Shown here: positions 45,301 to 57,928 of the stretch, in pieces
How positions within the stretch are numbered: position 1 is the first letter of the stretch
Layout of the letters: each line of letters starts with the position of its first letter
NCBI GenBank assembly: GCA_029378245.1
Contig: JARKIF010000116.1
Location: 42,045 to 106,044 of the forward strand
Direction: 5' to 3'
DNA: 64,000 nucleotides
Origin: Roridomyces roridus
Taxonomy: Eukaryota; Basidiomycota; Agaricomycetes; Agaricales; Mycenaceae
Made by a program: the position numbers and the translations under genes
Notes under the pieces: generated by a model
What the model was told of the DNA's origin: nothing
Databases searched by the model: none
What the model saw: the letters and a program-made list of their open reading frames with translations, nothing else

Positions 45301-46166
45301 GCAGCTCTCCCGTCTCCTTGTCGGGTGTGGTACGGCATCCACAAAAGTCGACCGCAATCTCGTGGACACCGGAAAGATCGTAGAGGATGAAGTCGACGTC
45401 CGCCGTAGTTTTGAATGGACATACGACCCCCGGTGGGTGTCCCAGCTGTACGCGTAACCCAAGATCGCGCAGCCAAGTCCGCTTCCGCACAAAACGAGCA
45501 CCATCCCACTTCTGTGGTATGTATTCAGATTTAAGCACTCAAAACCCGAGTTAAGGATTCACCTCCACGAAATGGGTTGGTAGCGTTGCGTGGGCACGAA
45601 CGATACACCCCGGGCAATGCATCACCTCCCCGAAGCAAGCAGCATCCACACAGCGGAATACCGCGGGCTCTGTGCACCCACGCGTTGTGCACGATGAGTA
45701 AACCTTTGGAGCACCACGGCCCTCACGTCGCAGATCCTCCTCCAAATACTCCTCGCAGTGGGGATAGATACCATGTATGTAGCGGTCGATCCTACAAAAT
45801 GTGAGGCTGAATTGCAAGGGAAGAGGACAGCACACGCACCGAGTTGAAGTTTCTGGTCGGCTCGACCTGGACCACAATCCCATCGTCCAGCGCGTTCTCA
45901 TTCTCCACCTGCGAAGAAAGCGACCGGTCACCCAGAGAATAAGTGAAAAGGGGGTCGTCCCGTGCGCTCTGAGTGGCGAGATCCTCCTCTTCTGACCATG
46001 TACGAGCCGCCGCGCGACCAGACGATGCCCCTTGGGTCACGATTGCATGTATGGTCCGGTGCCGAGACGAGGACCCTTGGGATGCAAAGCTGATGTGGGA
46101 CACGTTCCCGCCGCCGCCGACAACCATGGGAGGTGCACCACCCCTCTTCTTTCTGCTACCGAACAT
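42367..46166 (-). pseudogene. KDZ transposase copy 2, frameshifted
   Basis: Exons on the minus strand: 46166-45840, about 45790-45563, 45511-45107, 45059-44866, 44816-44496, 44450-44056, 44003-43800, 43745-43613, 43562-42807 and 42758-42367. It follows the intact copy at 1412-5204 throughout but is a different subfamily: CxC2 cluster (CTTRGCTEPAVFRC, CPGCIVRAH), LGLRVQLGHP, NGLGDLQVGER, ISYDIACQYA, and the catalytic region as GMTHGETIEQNW. Two defects are visible. The frame changes near 43465 (MLKRI in one frame, YTSIQRVYMP in the next), consistent with a small deletion. The exon 1-2 junction is out of phase by two bases with the obvious GT-AG pair. All other junctions are in phase. It is therefore probably inactive. 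Confidence 0.85.
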
Positions 46167-47438
46167 TTGGAGTGAATGAGTGCGAGCGTAAGTGCGGACG
46201 TGTGAATACGATTTGGATTCTAGGAGAGAGAGAGAGAGAGGCGGCTTCCGAGGCCATATTTGGTCGAAAACTCGGTCAGAGGCAGCGGGAATCGGCATTT
46301 ACCTATTTCAAAAGGACTGTACTCAATGGTTACAATGACGGAGTGGTCTTTACCGCCTGCGTCAACTCTGAAAAAGGTTGGCATGGGGGGTTACTTAGTT
46401 CGATTCCGCCTCCCCACATTCCATTTCAATTTGCTCTTCCTGTTGACCTTTTTCTTTTTTTCCAAGTCACCAAGGAGCTTGACATGCAGCCTTCAAAACC
46501 CGAAGGAAATGTGTTCGTAACGATTAAGTATTCAAATACAAGCCGTGTTACGAGGTTGTCGGCGTCACATACAGAGACATGGGATGGAGGCGGACACGGA
46601 GCGGGGGCAGCGACACCAACGTCAACACGGATGGGTATTGGGTATGCATGGCGGCGATGCGGCGGAGACGAGCCAGATTCTAATAAGTGATTTAGTCATA
46701 CGTACCAGGTAGAATAGAATAAAAGGCAGGAGGGGAGCACCGGCATCGAGGAGCTGTTGAAGAGGGGAGAGGAAAGGAATCTGAGAGCTCAGTCAGTTAT
46801 ATGTCCACGGTACAAAGGATAAAACGACAATAAAAGCAAGCAAGAGGGGAAGCACCGGCATACGCAGCATGGGAGTCCCAAGGGGGCGAGTCTCTTGCCG
46901 ACGGTTTACAGAACGCGGTACAAGGGGAGAAGGAAGGGGAGAAGGAAGGTATGTACAAAGGTAGATTCACATACGCACCTATTCCATTCGGGCAGCACCC
47001 GCGCGACTTGCTCATTGCCAATGTGTCGGGCAACAAGGCTGAGCTGAGGAGGTCTTGGGGAGAGGTGAGGAGCCAGTCATTGAATGAATCATCTTGAGGC
47101 GTCTTGAAAGGAAGTCCGAGCCAGAGACTGAGAGAGGAGGAGGGGAATTAGATGCATGAGTCAGAGAGGACCCGGAGATCAAACGCCGTGCACTGCCTCA
47201 ATCATGCCAATCCCGCCTCTTTTGCTTCCGCTCCGATACACACTCCACTGCTTTCGCTGGCCACACCGACAAAATGCTGATTCATGCATTCCAACACACA
47301 TATAGCCCTTCCAAACGACCCCTCCAATGCCACTCACCCGCACCTATTCATGCAATAACACCAATGCCAGGCTTCTTGACTCGATCATCGGCTCATTCCA
47401 ACGGTTGCTGCTTTACGCCCACTTGCTCTCGAGCACTT
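46167..47438. other. Gene-free stretch between KDZ copy 2 and element A
   Basis: No gene is supported. It has a GA run (about 46223-46240) directly upstream of the KDZ start and two copies of GAGGGGA.GCACCGGCAT (about 46735 and 46847). Confidence 0.5.
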
Positions 47439-48014
47439 TGTTATCATCTTCTACTCCTCGATTCGTCTCGCATCTAGACATGTATTTCTCAAGCTCCGTC
47501 TTCTAGTGGGTCCGCCATGTGTCCAATTCGGCAGACATTCCGAGTTGGAAGATTGTCTCAAATTCTGCCGACGTCGAAGCGCATCACGCGCTCCTTGGTT
47601 CTATCCGGGTACTCGGGTTTTCACGCGATGAAGGTATCTGAGCGTTTCCCCCGGACTTGGTATTCATCAGGATATCCACTTGATCATTCCGTGCGGACTT
47701 AATCAGCTTATATCCACATAGCCGCATAAGTCCGTTTCTATTATTGGTCTGTGGTAATGACATATATCTCTACTTACTCGTATATAAGACTTTCCTTATC
47801 TGTATTCAACCTTAGTTGATAATTGACGTTCTTGACTACTCGTCTTGGCTGGTTCCTACTCCTTCCCTTCCTATCAACATAGCAAGGCGTCTTTGACACC
47901 CTACTCCTCTGTGGTGCTCTTAGATCGCTCCTCCGGTCGACTCCTTCCAACTCCGGTCACTACCGGAGTTCCGGCTTCTACTCCGGACTTGTCTTTTGGA
48001 ATCGGATCGTAACA
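47439..48014 (+). repeat. Element A 5' LTR (left border tentative)
   Basis: The right border TAACA at 48014 is fixed by the primer site 2 nt later. The left border TGTTATCATC at 47439 is chosen by analogy with solo LTR E (TGTTATATCC). TATATAAG at 47781-47788 is a good TATA box. Confidence 0.6.
47781..47823 (+). promoter_or_regulatory. Element A promoter and presumed RNA 5' end
   Basis: TATATAAG (47781-47788) lies 33 nt upstream of AGTTGATAAT (47814-47823), which is exactly complementary to ATTATCAACT at 48017-48026, the position of a self-primer site. Confidence 0.65.
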
Positions 48015-48016
48015 GT

Positions 48017-48026
48017 ATTATCAACT
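48017..48026 (+). other. Element A self-primer binding site
   Basis: ATTATCAACT starts 2 nt inside the LTR and pairs over 10 nt with the presumed RNA 5' end at 47814-47823. Confidence 0.65.
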
Positions 48027-49196
48027 CCGCACGTCTTTGCTATGTCTAACCTACCCCCTAATCAACCCAACCAACCTCCCAACACGGATCAACGCATACA
48101 CATTCAAGACAACCGGCTTTCTGAGGACTCCGCGGCAATTGACAATAGACGTAGACGCCAGTCTACTATATTCGCTCAAATTCCGTTGATCGTTCGTCCT
48201 TCGATACAAAACCCGGTTCCACCGATCCTACAAACCCCCCCTGCTGCGACGGGTCAGTTCTCGATCCCGCCGTATGGTCCTTACCGAGATCGGTTCGTTC
48301 CGTCTCCCGGTTCAAATTGGGACCCAAACTTACCTCCTTTGCCTAATTCCCCGTCTCGTTCCGCCGGTGGTTTGGCCCGGAATACTCCGGCTCAAAACCA
48401 ATCCACTGCACAGCGCTATACCATCCCCACGAATTTCCCGATTTCACCGTCCGTTCCCCGGTTCCAAAACCGCAAACCGACTTCGGCTTCAATTCGGGAA
48501 GTGCGCGCGGAAGAGCATATCGCGGATTTGTCTCGACAATTGGCTGAGTCACGCCTTCACGATGATGAATCTGACGATGGAATTCCTCTAGTTCTACCCC
48601 GTCCTAACTTCGAACCTATGGGCACTATTCCGGAGAACTCTCGCTTCGATGACTGGTTTAACAACCGGCGCAACTATACCACCGACGAACGCTATCTTGC
48701 TGGGCTTCAACACTTTGAAGCCTTGCACCCTTGGGAGTCCATTCAGGTACTCCGGTCAGACGATGGAATGTCTAACCGGGAGTATGGACGCCATCCCGCG
48801 CAAGTTCGTTTCGGTGCTTATCGCGCCTCCGGCGTAGGAATGCGTCCGGAGCCAGCTCCAGCAGGTACTCAAGCTCGTCCCGGTGATTCGGATGACGAAA
48901 CGGATCCGCTCAGCCATAGTTCCTCCGTCCATCAGGGCGGTCCTCCGGGACCACCAGGTGGATATGGAGGAGGTGGCCCTCCTGGTGGTGGCCCTCCGGG
49001 GCCCCCCGGAGGTGGATTTCCAGGTGGCGGGCCTCCGGGCCCTCCATATGGCGGTGGTGGTGGAGGTGGCAATCCCGGTGGTGGACCCCCTGGTGGATAT
49101 CCAGGTGGAGGAAACCCCGGTGGAGGAGGGGGCGGAGGCGGGCCTCCTGGGGGATTTCCCGGGGGATTTTTTCCTCCTGGCGGTCCTCCCCAACCT

Positions 49197-49559
49197 TGTC
49201 AGCACCTAGGGCTAAGTCGGGTTCTAGTCGGCAACGAACGAGGCGACCGAGCGAAGAGCAGCAGACGAGACTCAAGAGGTAGAGCAAGCCGTAGGGAGAA
49301 TAGACTAGATTCGTCTACAGTACTGAGACTGTAGACGGGTATATATACTACATGATCGAATTAGGTACCAGGAGGTAGGGGGTCGGAGCAGGGGCGATCG
49401 AGACCGGTAGGGGTTTAAATGCAGGGGAGAGTGGAGTACCAAGCAGGGGTTGAGACAAGACCCGCCCGATCAATGATGATCACTGATTAGGGTATTGATG
49501 GTTTGATGGTTGATCGGGTTACAACCAGTCGGGTTGTTGCCTGGGGTCATTTCATGACA
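49197..49559 (-). repeat. Element B 3' LTR
   Basis: This 363-bp repeat reads TGTCAGCACC...TTTCATGACA on plus. It differs from the other copy at about four positions by eye (near 49236, 49334, 49382 and 49527). Confidence 0.95.
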
Positions 49560-49573
49560 TTATCCCCTCCGTT
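49560..49573 (-). other. Element B polypurine tract
   Basis: On the minus strand GAACGGAGGGGATA lies directly before the 3' LTR, the position required for plus-strand priming. Confidence 0.75.
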
Positions 49574-49595
49574 CAAGCGCTGCGTCCCGAAGCGC

Positions 49596-52500
49596 TCAGG
49601 ACACGATCTTCCATCGGCCGTTAACCCGTTCTTCACGGAGTGCAGTCGGGTTCTTCTCATAGAACTCCTCTATGCATTCCTCTGCTCCATCCAACAAAGC
49701 GCGCTTTTCCCAAGTCCATTCAGCCGGGGGATAGTCCTTCCATTTGACGAAGTAGCGCAACATGTTGCGCTGATTCCCGCCGCCTCTCTTGACTTTCAGG
49801 ATCTCCTCCACCTCATACTCATAATGACCGTCAACCACGTCCGGGGGTGGCGGATCCACCGCTTTCTGATGCTCGGCCACTGGTGGTACCCAAGGTCGAA
49901 GATAGACCGTATTGAAAACCGGGTGAACTTTCCAAGATGCAGGCGTTTTGATTTCGTACGAGAGGGATCCAACCTTGCGCACCACCGGGAAAGGACCATA
50001 CCGTCGGTCCTCGAATTTCTTGGTGGGTCGGTGCGTCTGCAGATTCTTCCCTTCTAGCCACACCTTGTCGCCTACTTTGTACCCCGGGTCGGGTTGTCGA
50101 CTGCGATCGTAGTATTTCTTCATAACTTCTTGTGCGTGGCGCATTGCCGCTGCGGCTTCTGCCCGTACCTTCTCCATTCTCTGCGCAAATTCCATCGCCT
50201 TCTCTGTCGGAACCTCTCGTAGTGGTTCAATCCCTTTGCGCGGGTGGAACCCGAGAGTCATAAAGAAGGGGCTGAATCCCGTCGTTGCGTGGACCTTGTC
50301 GTTGTAGGAGAATTCGGCCATGGTCAACCATTCTGCCCAGTCGTCTTGCATGAAGTTTGTAAAGATCCGGAGATACTGCTCCACCTCTTGGTTGACCCGT
50401 TCCGTTTGACCGTCGGTTTGCGGATGATATGCTGTCGACGCATTCGACTCCATTCCCAGAAGTTTCATCAAGTCGCGCATAAAGTGGCCCACGAATTGTG
50501 TTCCACGGTCGCTGATTACCACCTCCGGTAACCCGTAATCCTTCCACACATTGTCCCGATAAACCCGGGCAATCCCTTCACCGGTAATCTGTTCCCGACA
50601 GGGCACAACCCGAATTCCCTTACCCAGTCTATCCACAATCACCACGATACTGTCGTACCCCTTGGACTCAGGTAACTTCGTGATTAGGTCGATCGAGACG
50701 TTCTGCCACACTCGTTCGGGCACTGCGTTCGGTGATAAGGGTCTGCGGGGTTTGGATGGAAACGTCTTCGTCTTCTGGCACGTCGAACAAGCGGCTACGT
50801 ACCGCTTGATGTCCCGGGTCATGGACGGCCAGTAGTAGTTTCGCGCTACTAATTCCGCCGTTCGATACTGTCCAGGATGACCGGCCATATACGTATCATG
50901 GTGAGCTCGGGTTATGTGATGGCGTAGCTCCTTGTCGGAAGGGACGTATACCGATCCATGCCTAGTCAAGAACCCGTCGTGTTCCTGCCAGGTCGGGTTC
51001 TCCTCCTCGGCTTCTTCATCCTTGCTCTTGGCCAAACCCTCTTTGGCCGCATCCTCCCACTTGTCGTGGGCGTCCTTGATGCGTTGCAAAAATTGGTCCC
51101 CTCCCTCTTGGTCTGGGATTGCTCGCAGAAATTCCTCCTTCGGTATCTGTTGAAATTTGTCCGCTGGTAGCAACGTGATATCGCTGTTATCCTTTGCCCC
51201 CTTTTCATGGCCATTTCGCCTCGAAAGGGCATCCGTTTTGTTATGCGTTTTACCGGGCTTGTGGATCAGCAAAAAGTCGTATTCACTCAACTCCAGCGAC
51301 CAGCGTGCCTGCCTCCGGTTCAGCTTCTTTGTCGTCATAAAGTAAGCCAAATTCTTGTGGTCCGTCCAAATCTCGAAGGTTTTGTTGCTGCCTTGAAGGA
51401 AATGCCTCCATTCGTACAAACCGCGCATAATCGCCAGCATCTCCTTGTCGTGAATGTCGTAATTTCGCTCCGTGTCGTTAAGAGATTTGGACAAGAACCC
51501 GATCGGAACCCAGACTCCGTTCTGGAGTTGAGAAAGCACCGCCCCGGTCGCGAAATCCGAAGAGTCGGCTTCCATCCGCCATTCGCCATGGTCAGTCGGA
51601 AAATGCAGCACCGGTTCGGCGGTGACCAAGTCCTTCAGCGTTTCAAACGCTCTCCTTTCTTCACCTCCCCATCGCCACCGGTAATCTTTCCTCGTCAGCC
51701 GTGTTAGGGGTTTGGAGTGGATCCCGAACCCGGCAATAAACCGACGGTAGAAGTTGAGGAACCCAAGGAAGCTCTGAACCTCTTTGACCGTTTTGGGTTC
51801 TGCCCACTCGCGTACTCCCGCAACTTTCACGGGATCCATCCGAATCTTTCCATCCCCGATAATCACCCCAAGGTATTCGACCTCCCGCTTCTCAAACTCG
51901 CACTTTTCGGGTTTCAAGTACAAGTCATTCTCCTGTAGGATCTGCAGCACCTCGCGCACTGTCCTCTGGTGCTCCTCCTTGTTGGAGGAATAAATCAAAA
52001 TGTCGTCCAAGTAGACAATAACCCGACCCTCTGCGATCTGTCGGGCAAAGATGTCGTTCATCATGCACTGGAAGGTCGCCGGCGAGTTTGTCAACCCGAA
52101 GAACATCACCAAGGGTTCAAACAGCCCTCGATTGGTGATGAATGCCACCTTCTCCTCGTCTCCCTCCTTTATCCGAATGTTGTTATAACCCCATCGTACG
52201 TCCAACTTGGTGAACCACGTCGCGTTCCGGAGGTTGTGCATTATTTCGGAGATCAGGGGAATCGGGTACCGGTTCTTGATCGTAATCGCGTTCAACCTTC
52301 AGTAATCTTGTACTGGTCGAAGTTTCCCGTCTTTCTTCTTCACGAAAAAGAAAGGAGACGCAAACGGAGACTTCGAGGGGCGTATCCGCCCAGTCTTCAA
52401 GTGTTCCGCAATGAACTCGTCCAACTCCTTCTGTTCTGGGATTGACAGGGGAATAACCCGACCCCGGGCGGGTTCCGCCCCGTCCTTCAGCTCGATAGCG

Positions 52501-53591
52501 TGGTCCCAACGCTTCCGTTCCGGTAGTTTGTCGAAATCCTTTTTGTCGAAGACACTGCGAAACTCATCGAGGTAATGGGCCGGGACAATATCCTCCATTG
52601 CCTGGTCGCCCTTCGCGTTATGGGCTGCCCCTGCTAGTTTTGTCGCAACCGAACCCATAGCTCGGATATGCTCCGCGTGTTGGGCGTCCTCTTCCTCGTA
52701 AATTCGGGTGACGAATACCCGATCGTCGGGTTCCAACCCATCTTCGTCTTCGGCCTCCCATTGCTTCCAGAGGCGTTCGGTGCGGCACGCAGGCGGGCAG
52801 CGAGTAAAAGACAACTTTCCGTTACTCCAGTCAATCTCGGGATTGTGTCGTTTCAACCACTTGTACCCCAGAATGACATCCGCCTTCCCGGTATTGGTCA
52901 GGGCGAAGGTCATTACTTCCTCATGATCCTCCACCGTAGTGCGCATTCTGGCCACTTGTCAAATCTTGCCCCCCCGCGTTGGGGGTGTTATCCGCGTTGT
53001 AGACAGGTACCGGCATCGGAAGATCCTCCACGTCGAGCCCATGCCTCTCGGCGAACGACTGGTTCATGAATCCTTCCGCGATAGCCCCAGTGTCCAAAAG
53101 CCCCACCACCGTATACCCACGGAGGCTAGCCAAATCCTGCACCACCATAGGGACCATCACTGACACCCCACCCATAGCGCGAATGAAGGAAGGCGGATTT
53201 TGCAGTTCTTCGATGGCTGTAAGAGCGTCGGGTCGATAGAGACCCAGTAGCTCCTCCACGTATCCTTCGGTAATTTCGGTGCGTCGGGTTTTGTACGTCC
53301 AATTCTGCAGCATCTCTACTGCGTGCGGGCGCTGGGCGTACATTCGGTCCAGCAGTCGCTCGGCACTGTTGGGTGGGGGCCCTTCCACGACGCCTTTGGT
53401 GTAGGAGGTACGACTGTAACCTTCTTTCGGGGTATCGGCTTCTTACTCCTCCACTCGGGGGCAGGAGTGTCGTTTTCTTGTTTGTTTGCCACGATTTGAG
53501 AATCTTTATCGTTCAATAGAGTATGAAATTGATTAGTGAACGACTTGTGTACATGGGGTATCGAGGGAGACCGGGAGGACGTAGCTTTCAA
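49596..53591 (-). pseudogene. Element B pol (PR-RT-RNaseH-IN-chromodomain), with stops
   Basis: The protease core VVGLLDTGAIAEGFMN lies near 53060-53110. RT-RNaseH-integrase-chromodomain fills 52955-49596. Motifs: RT VIVYLDDILIYS, RNase H EADSSDFATGAVLSQ and TDHKNLAYF, integrase zinc finger HH..CxxC (HDTYMAGHPG, CSTCQKTK) and catalytic D, D, E (SIDLITKLP, SDRGTQFVGHF, TERVNQEVEQYLR), chromodomain YEVEEILKVKR..YFVKWKDYPPAEWTWE. Breaks: TGA at 52299-52301 inside QDY(R)RLNAIT, TGA at 52959-52961, an extra base in a C7 run at 52969-52975 (plus), and a frame change near 53390. Each break lies inside an otherwise conserved stretch. Confidence 0.9.
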
Positions 53592-54701
53592 TCCCGGTCG
53601 TTGGAAAAATCCTCTGGGGACTCTTCGTCCGAGTTCTCCTTGGTGTCAGGTTCTTCCACCATGGCACGGAACTGCGTGGTAACGTGCGCATGGGTTGGGC
53701 AGTTACGGCGGATGTGCCCTTTGAGCCCGCAGCCATAGCAGTGAACTTTGTTGCTAGGTTGACGACGGCCCGTATTCGTGCGATCGATGTCCATGGGGGC
53801 CGGGACGTTGCTCGCGGTTGTAGCGATGCTGGTACGTATGGTGGGGTTGCTGGTACTGCTTCCTGAAGCGTTCGTGTTCGTGTTCGTGCGCTGGGTGCCG
53901 AATCAGTTGAACCCTTCAAGTCGTTTCGGGTTCTGCATCGGGTTCCGTCCCCCGCCTCCGTACGACCCCGAGTTGGGGTTCCCCGCTTTCCCGAATCCCG
54001 CCTTATCTCCTGTCAGGAGAGTATTCTTCAGGACGCGGAACTGTCTCTTGAGCCCATCACGTTTGATGGCTTCTTCTTTCCACCCTGCGTAGGTCTTGGG
54101 GAGTTCTCCGTTAACTCCTTCGTAAATCGATTCCACCACCTCTTGGCTGAGACCTGTCTTGAGGAGGCGGATAAGCGTAGTATCGTCGTATCCCGCCGTT
54201 CTGTTATACGAGTCGAGAATGGTGAAGTAGCTCGTGGCCGTACCATTCGCCTGTCGAAGGTGTTCCATCTTGGCCTGGGCTTCCTCCACCTGGGCTCCTC
54301 CTTTGAAGCTGGAGATAATGTCGGCCTCGAACGCCGCGTAGGTGGTATAGGCGCCAGTGCCGCTGCCGTTGCGCATGGCCTTTACTACGTTTTCGGCCCA
54401 GATCGCCGCAGACCCCCCTTTCATGTAAGACAGGGTGAAATTGATCTTGGCGGAGTCCTTTTCGTATACGGGGTTGTCCTGGAAGTTAAGGTAGCAACCC
54501 GCCAAGAACCCGTCCACGGTCTCGGCAGCCCCGGAAAAGTCGGCGGGGGCAGCAACCCGCGCTCTGCGGGATTTATCGCCACCCCCCTGTTTCGCGTCCA
54601 ACTGGTTCTTCAGTATATCCAACATGACGCTGTTGGTCTTCGCAATATGGTCCTCCATCATCGAGATGCGTTGGAATGCATCCTGGAGATCGTTCTGTAG
54701 G

Positions 54702-55176
54702 TGTCACGACAAGACTTGTTTCACGCGTCCAACAGCGGTAAGATGCTGTGGATTGGGTAGTGCGCTACTAAAGCTCGTAAAATGAACTGAATAAAAGTCT
54801 AGGAGAGGGTACAGAATACGACGACTAGCTACTGCTTTTATACTATGAGGAATAGATCTACGATGCTACACTAATTGTCCTGGCTTCCGACATGCACTAT
54901 TGTCCTGCACCGTTGTCGTCTCCTATTGTCATGTCTACACCGTGTTCATCATAGAAGCCTGTCATGATCTGACAGTTCACTGATCGAAAACTCCTTCCCT
55001 CATCCACGCTGTCGTTCATAAATATGAAACTGTCCCACGTCTTTAAATAATGTCTTCCTCGGCTTCTTCCTCAATCCGATCGAGACGGGGTTCCCAGGAC
55101 TTTAGCGCTGTACGGCGCCAATGCTTATCTGGTTTGTTTGGCGTTGTCACGTGCGCAAATAGATCAGCGCGTGACA
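54702..55176 (-). repeat. Element C 3' LTR
   Basis: TGTCACGACAAG...GCGCGTGACA on plus. The last roughly 40 codons of the element C pol frame run into this LTR (stop at 55043). Confidence 0.95.
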
Positions 55177-57928
55177 TTACCCCCTCTCTAGGATCGACGT
55201 CCTCGTCGATGTCGACAAAACGATTTTCATCGTGAATAAATAATTTCTTCTTTAAATATGGTTGGAATTCCATCTTTGGGACGAATCTTTTGCATTCGCC
55301 GTCCCAAAATCCAGCCGGGAGCGTGGGTAGCGCCCTGACGTCAATGCTGTGTTCCCTGTTATATTTATCCAACAGCTTCTTCACATGCGTCAAGTTACGC
55401 GATGGTTCCCACGTCCTTTCTCCCATCGGATAGTTCTTCCACTTTATTAAATATTGAAAACCGCGTCCCATCTTGCGGTGTTTAAGTATCTCCTCCACCT
55501 CATATTCCTCCTCACCGGATATGATCTTCGGCGGCGGCCGCTTCTCCCTTCGATTCTCGGGCGGTTCCGTATACGGTGTGAGAATCGCCTCGTTGAACAC
55601 CGGATGTGACTTGTCCGTGCTCGGCAATTTCAACCTATAGGAAGATGCTCCGACTTTCTCCAGGACTTCGTACGGTCCGAGCCTCCTATCTCCCAGCTTC
55701 TTCGAGGGTCTATCCGTCTGAATGTTCGTCGCCTCGATCCAGACCTTGTCTCCCTTTTTAAATATCGGCGCTGGTCGCCGTCGTAAATTGTATGATTTTT
55801 CCATCGTTTTCTGTGTTTTTTCTAATGCCGCGGTCGCCTCATCGCGGATCTTTTTCATTTTCTTGCCGAACTCGTCGGCAGCCTCGTTCCTCGTCTCCAC
55901 GGCATTCTCGATCCCTTTCCAAGGGTGATAGCCAGTGTTTAAATAAAACGGCGAGGCCTTCGTTGCCGAACTGGCCTTGTCGTTGTAACAGAACTCCGCC
56001 AGGGAGAGCCATTCGGCCCAGTCCGTTTGGTGATAATTGATAAATATCCGGAGATACTTCTCGATCTCCTGGTTCATCCGTTCCGTCTGCCCGTCGGTTA
56101 TCGGATGGTGTGCCGTACTTGGGTTCATTTCGATCCCTAGGATCTTATTGAGCTCCCTCATAAAGCCTCCTACATATCTCGGATCCCGATCCGAGATGAT
56201 CTTTCGAGGTACCCCGTGATATCTAATCACGCGGTCGCGTGTCAAACGCGCAACTCCTTCAGCCGTGATTTCCATGGTCGTGGGCTCCACGTGAATCATT
56301 TTGCTGAACGTGTCGACCCAGACTTGAATAGCATTGTGGCCGTTGCTTATCGGCAACGGCCCGATCAAGTCCATCGAAATGATCTGCCAGGGGCCTTCCG
56401 CAATCTTGTGCGGGTTCAGCTTGCCCTGCTTGTGTCGAAGAACTCGTGACCTCTGACACGCTTCGCACGACTTTACATACTCGGAAACGTTGTTGCCGAG
56501 CTTCGGCCACCAGTAGTTTCGTTCAACGAGTTCCTGGGTCCGGTTCCCTCCAGGGTGTCCCACGATCGCCGGATCGTGATGGAGTCCAATAATTTTATTT
56601 CTAAGTTCCGTGTTATGCGGAACGTAAATAAGGCCATTGTAATAAACAATGCCATCCTCCTCCTCCCATCTAGGGAGTTTGTTCAATAAGGCAGACCTAA
56701 CGCTGCCGTCCCTTTTGCGTTCCGCTCGGATCTCTTCCAAAAGATCCTTCTCGACGCCTTCGAGCGTGATCTCCTGCGCTCGGAAATATTCGGGTTTAAG
56801 CAAGACAATTTCCTGATTATCTTCCTTCCCCTGGTCATGATCCGCCCTGCGGGATAATAAATCGGCCTGCTTATTCAAAGCTCCGGGCCGGTGCCGTAAC
56901 GAGAAGTCGTACTGCGACAACTCGATGATCCATCGTGCCTGCCGACGATTGATTTTCTGCGGCTTTTTGAAGTACTGGAGGTTCTTGTGATCCGTCAGAA
57001 CCTCGAACGTGTGCCTTGCACCGAGTAGGAATTGCCTCCACTCATCAAGAGCGAGCATGATTGCGAGCATCTCTTTGTCATAGATCTCGTAATTCCTTTC
57101 GGTGTCGCTCATGCCGTGAGACATGAAAGCGACAGGCCTCCACACTCCTTCCTGGAGTTGGCTGAGCACTGCTCCAACTGCTCCGTCCGATGCATCGGCC
57201 TCAAGCCGATATTCCCCGTCGTCCGTTGGCAAAGCCAATACGACATCCTCTGCGATCCGTTCCTTCAACTTGTTGATCGCCGCCTCCTGTTCCGGTCCCC
57301 AGGACCACGCGACCTTCCCCGTCAGCTTAGTGAGGGGCCTGGCGATGTCGGCAAAGCCGCGGACAAATCGCCGATAAAAGTTAACAAAGCCCAGGAACGC
57401 CTGCACTTGCTTGACGTTCTTTGGCATGGGCCACTCCATGATCCCTTTGATTTTCACCGGGTCCATCCGCATGGAGTTGTGGGAAATAATTACCCCAAGG
57501 TATTCGATCTCCGTCTTCTCGAATTCACATTTCTCGGGTTTCAAGAATAATTTATTCTTCTCTAACGTCTCCAGGACGCGTGACACAATCCGTCTATGCT
57601 CCTCTAGGGAGTCCGTGTAAATTAAGATGTCATCCAGGTAGACGATCACATGGCCCTCGTTGATGAGATCCCGAAGAATGTCGTTCATCATCGTTTGGAA
57701 CGTGGCCGGTGAATTGGTCAACCCAAAGAACATCACGAGCGGCTCGAACAATCCCCGATTGGTCCGAAAAGCCGCTTTCCACTCATCTCCTTCTTTGATC
57801 CGTACGTTGTTGTAACCCCAACGTATGTCAAGCTTGGAGAAGAATCTTGCTCCTCGGAGTTTGTTGACCAGCTCCGAGATTAGAGGCAACGGGTACTTGT
57901 TCTTCACCGTCATCTCGTTGAGCTCCCG
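55043..57928 (-). pseudogene. Element C pol: 5'-truncated RT, RNase H, integrase, chromodomain
   Basis: The frame is open for more than 950 codons, from RELNEMTVKNKYPLPLI (57928) to the stop at 55043. RT retains VIVYLDDILIYTD, RNase H has EADASDGAVGAVLSQ and TDHKNLQYF, integrase has the GHPGGNRTQEL and CEACQRSR zinc-binding region and the D, D, E residues in MDLIGPLP, SDRDPRYVGGF and TERMNQEIEKYLR. The chromodomain is YEVEEILKHRK..YLIKWKNYPMGERTWEP; it should steer integration to methylated histone. Missing are the rest of the protease and the first RT blocks, because the frame is joined out of register to the protease active site upstream. No other lesion is seen. Confidence 0.88.
55177..55195 (-). 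other. Element C polypurine tract
   Basis: On the minus strand CTAGAGAGGGGGTAA lies directly before the 3' LTR. Confidence 0.7.
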
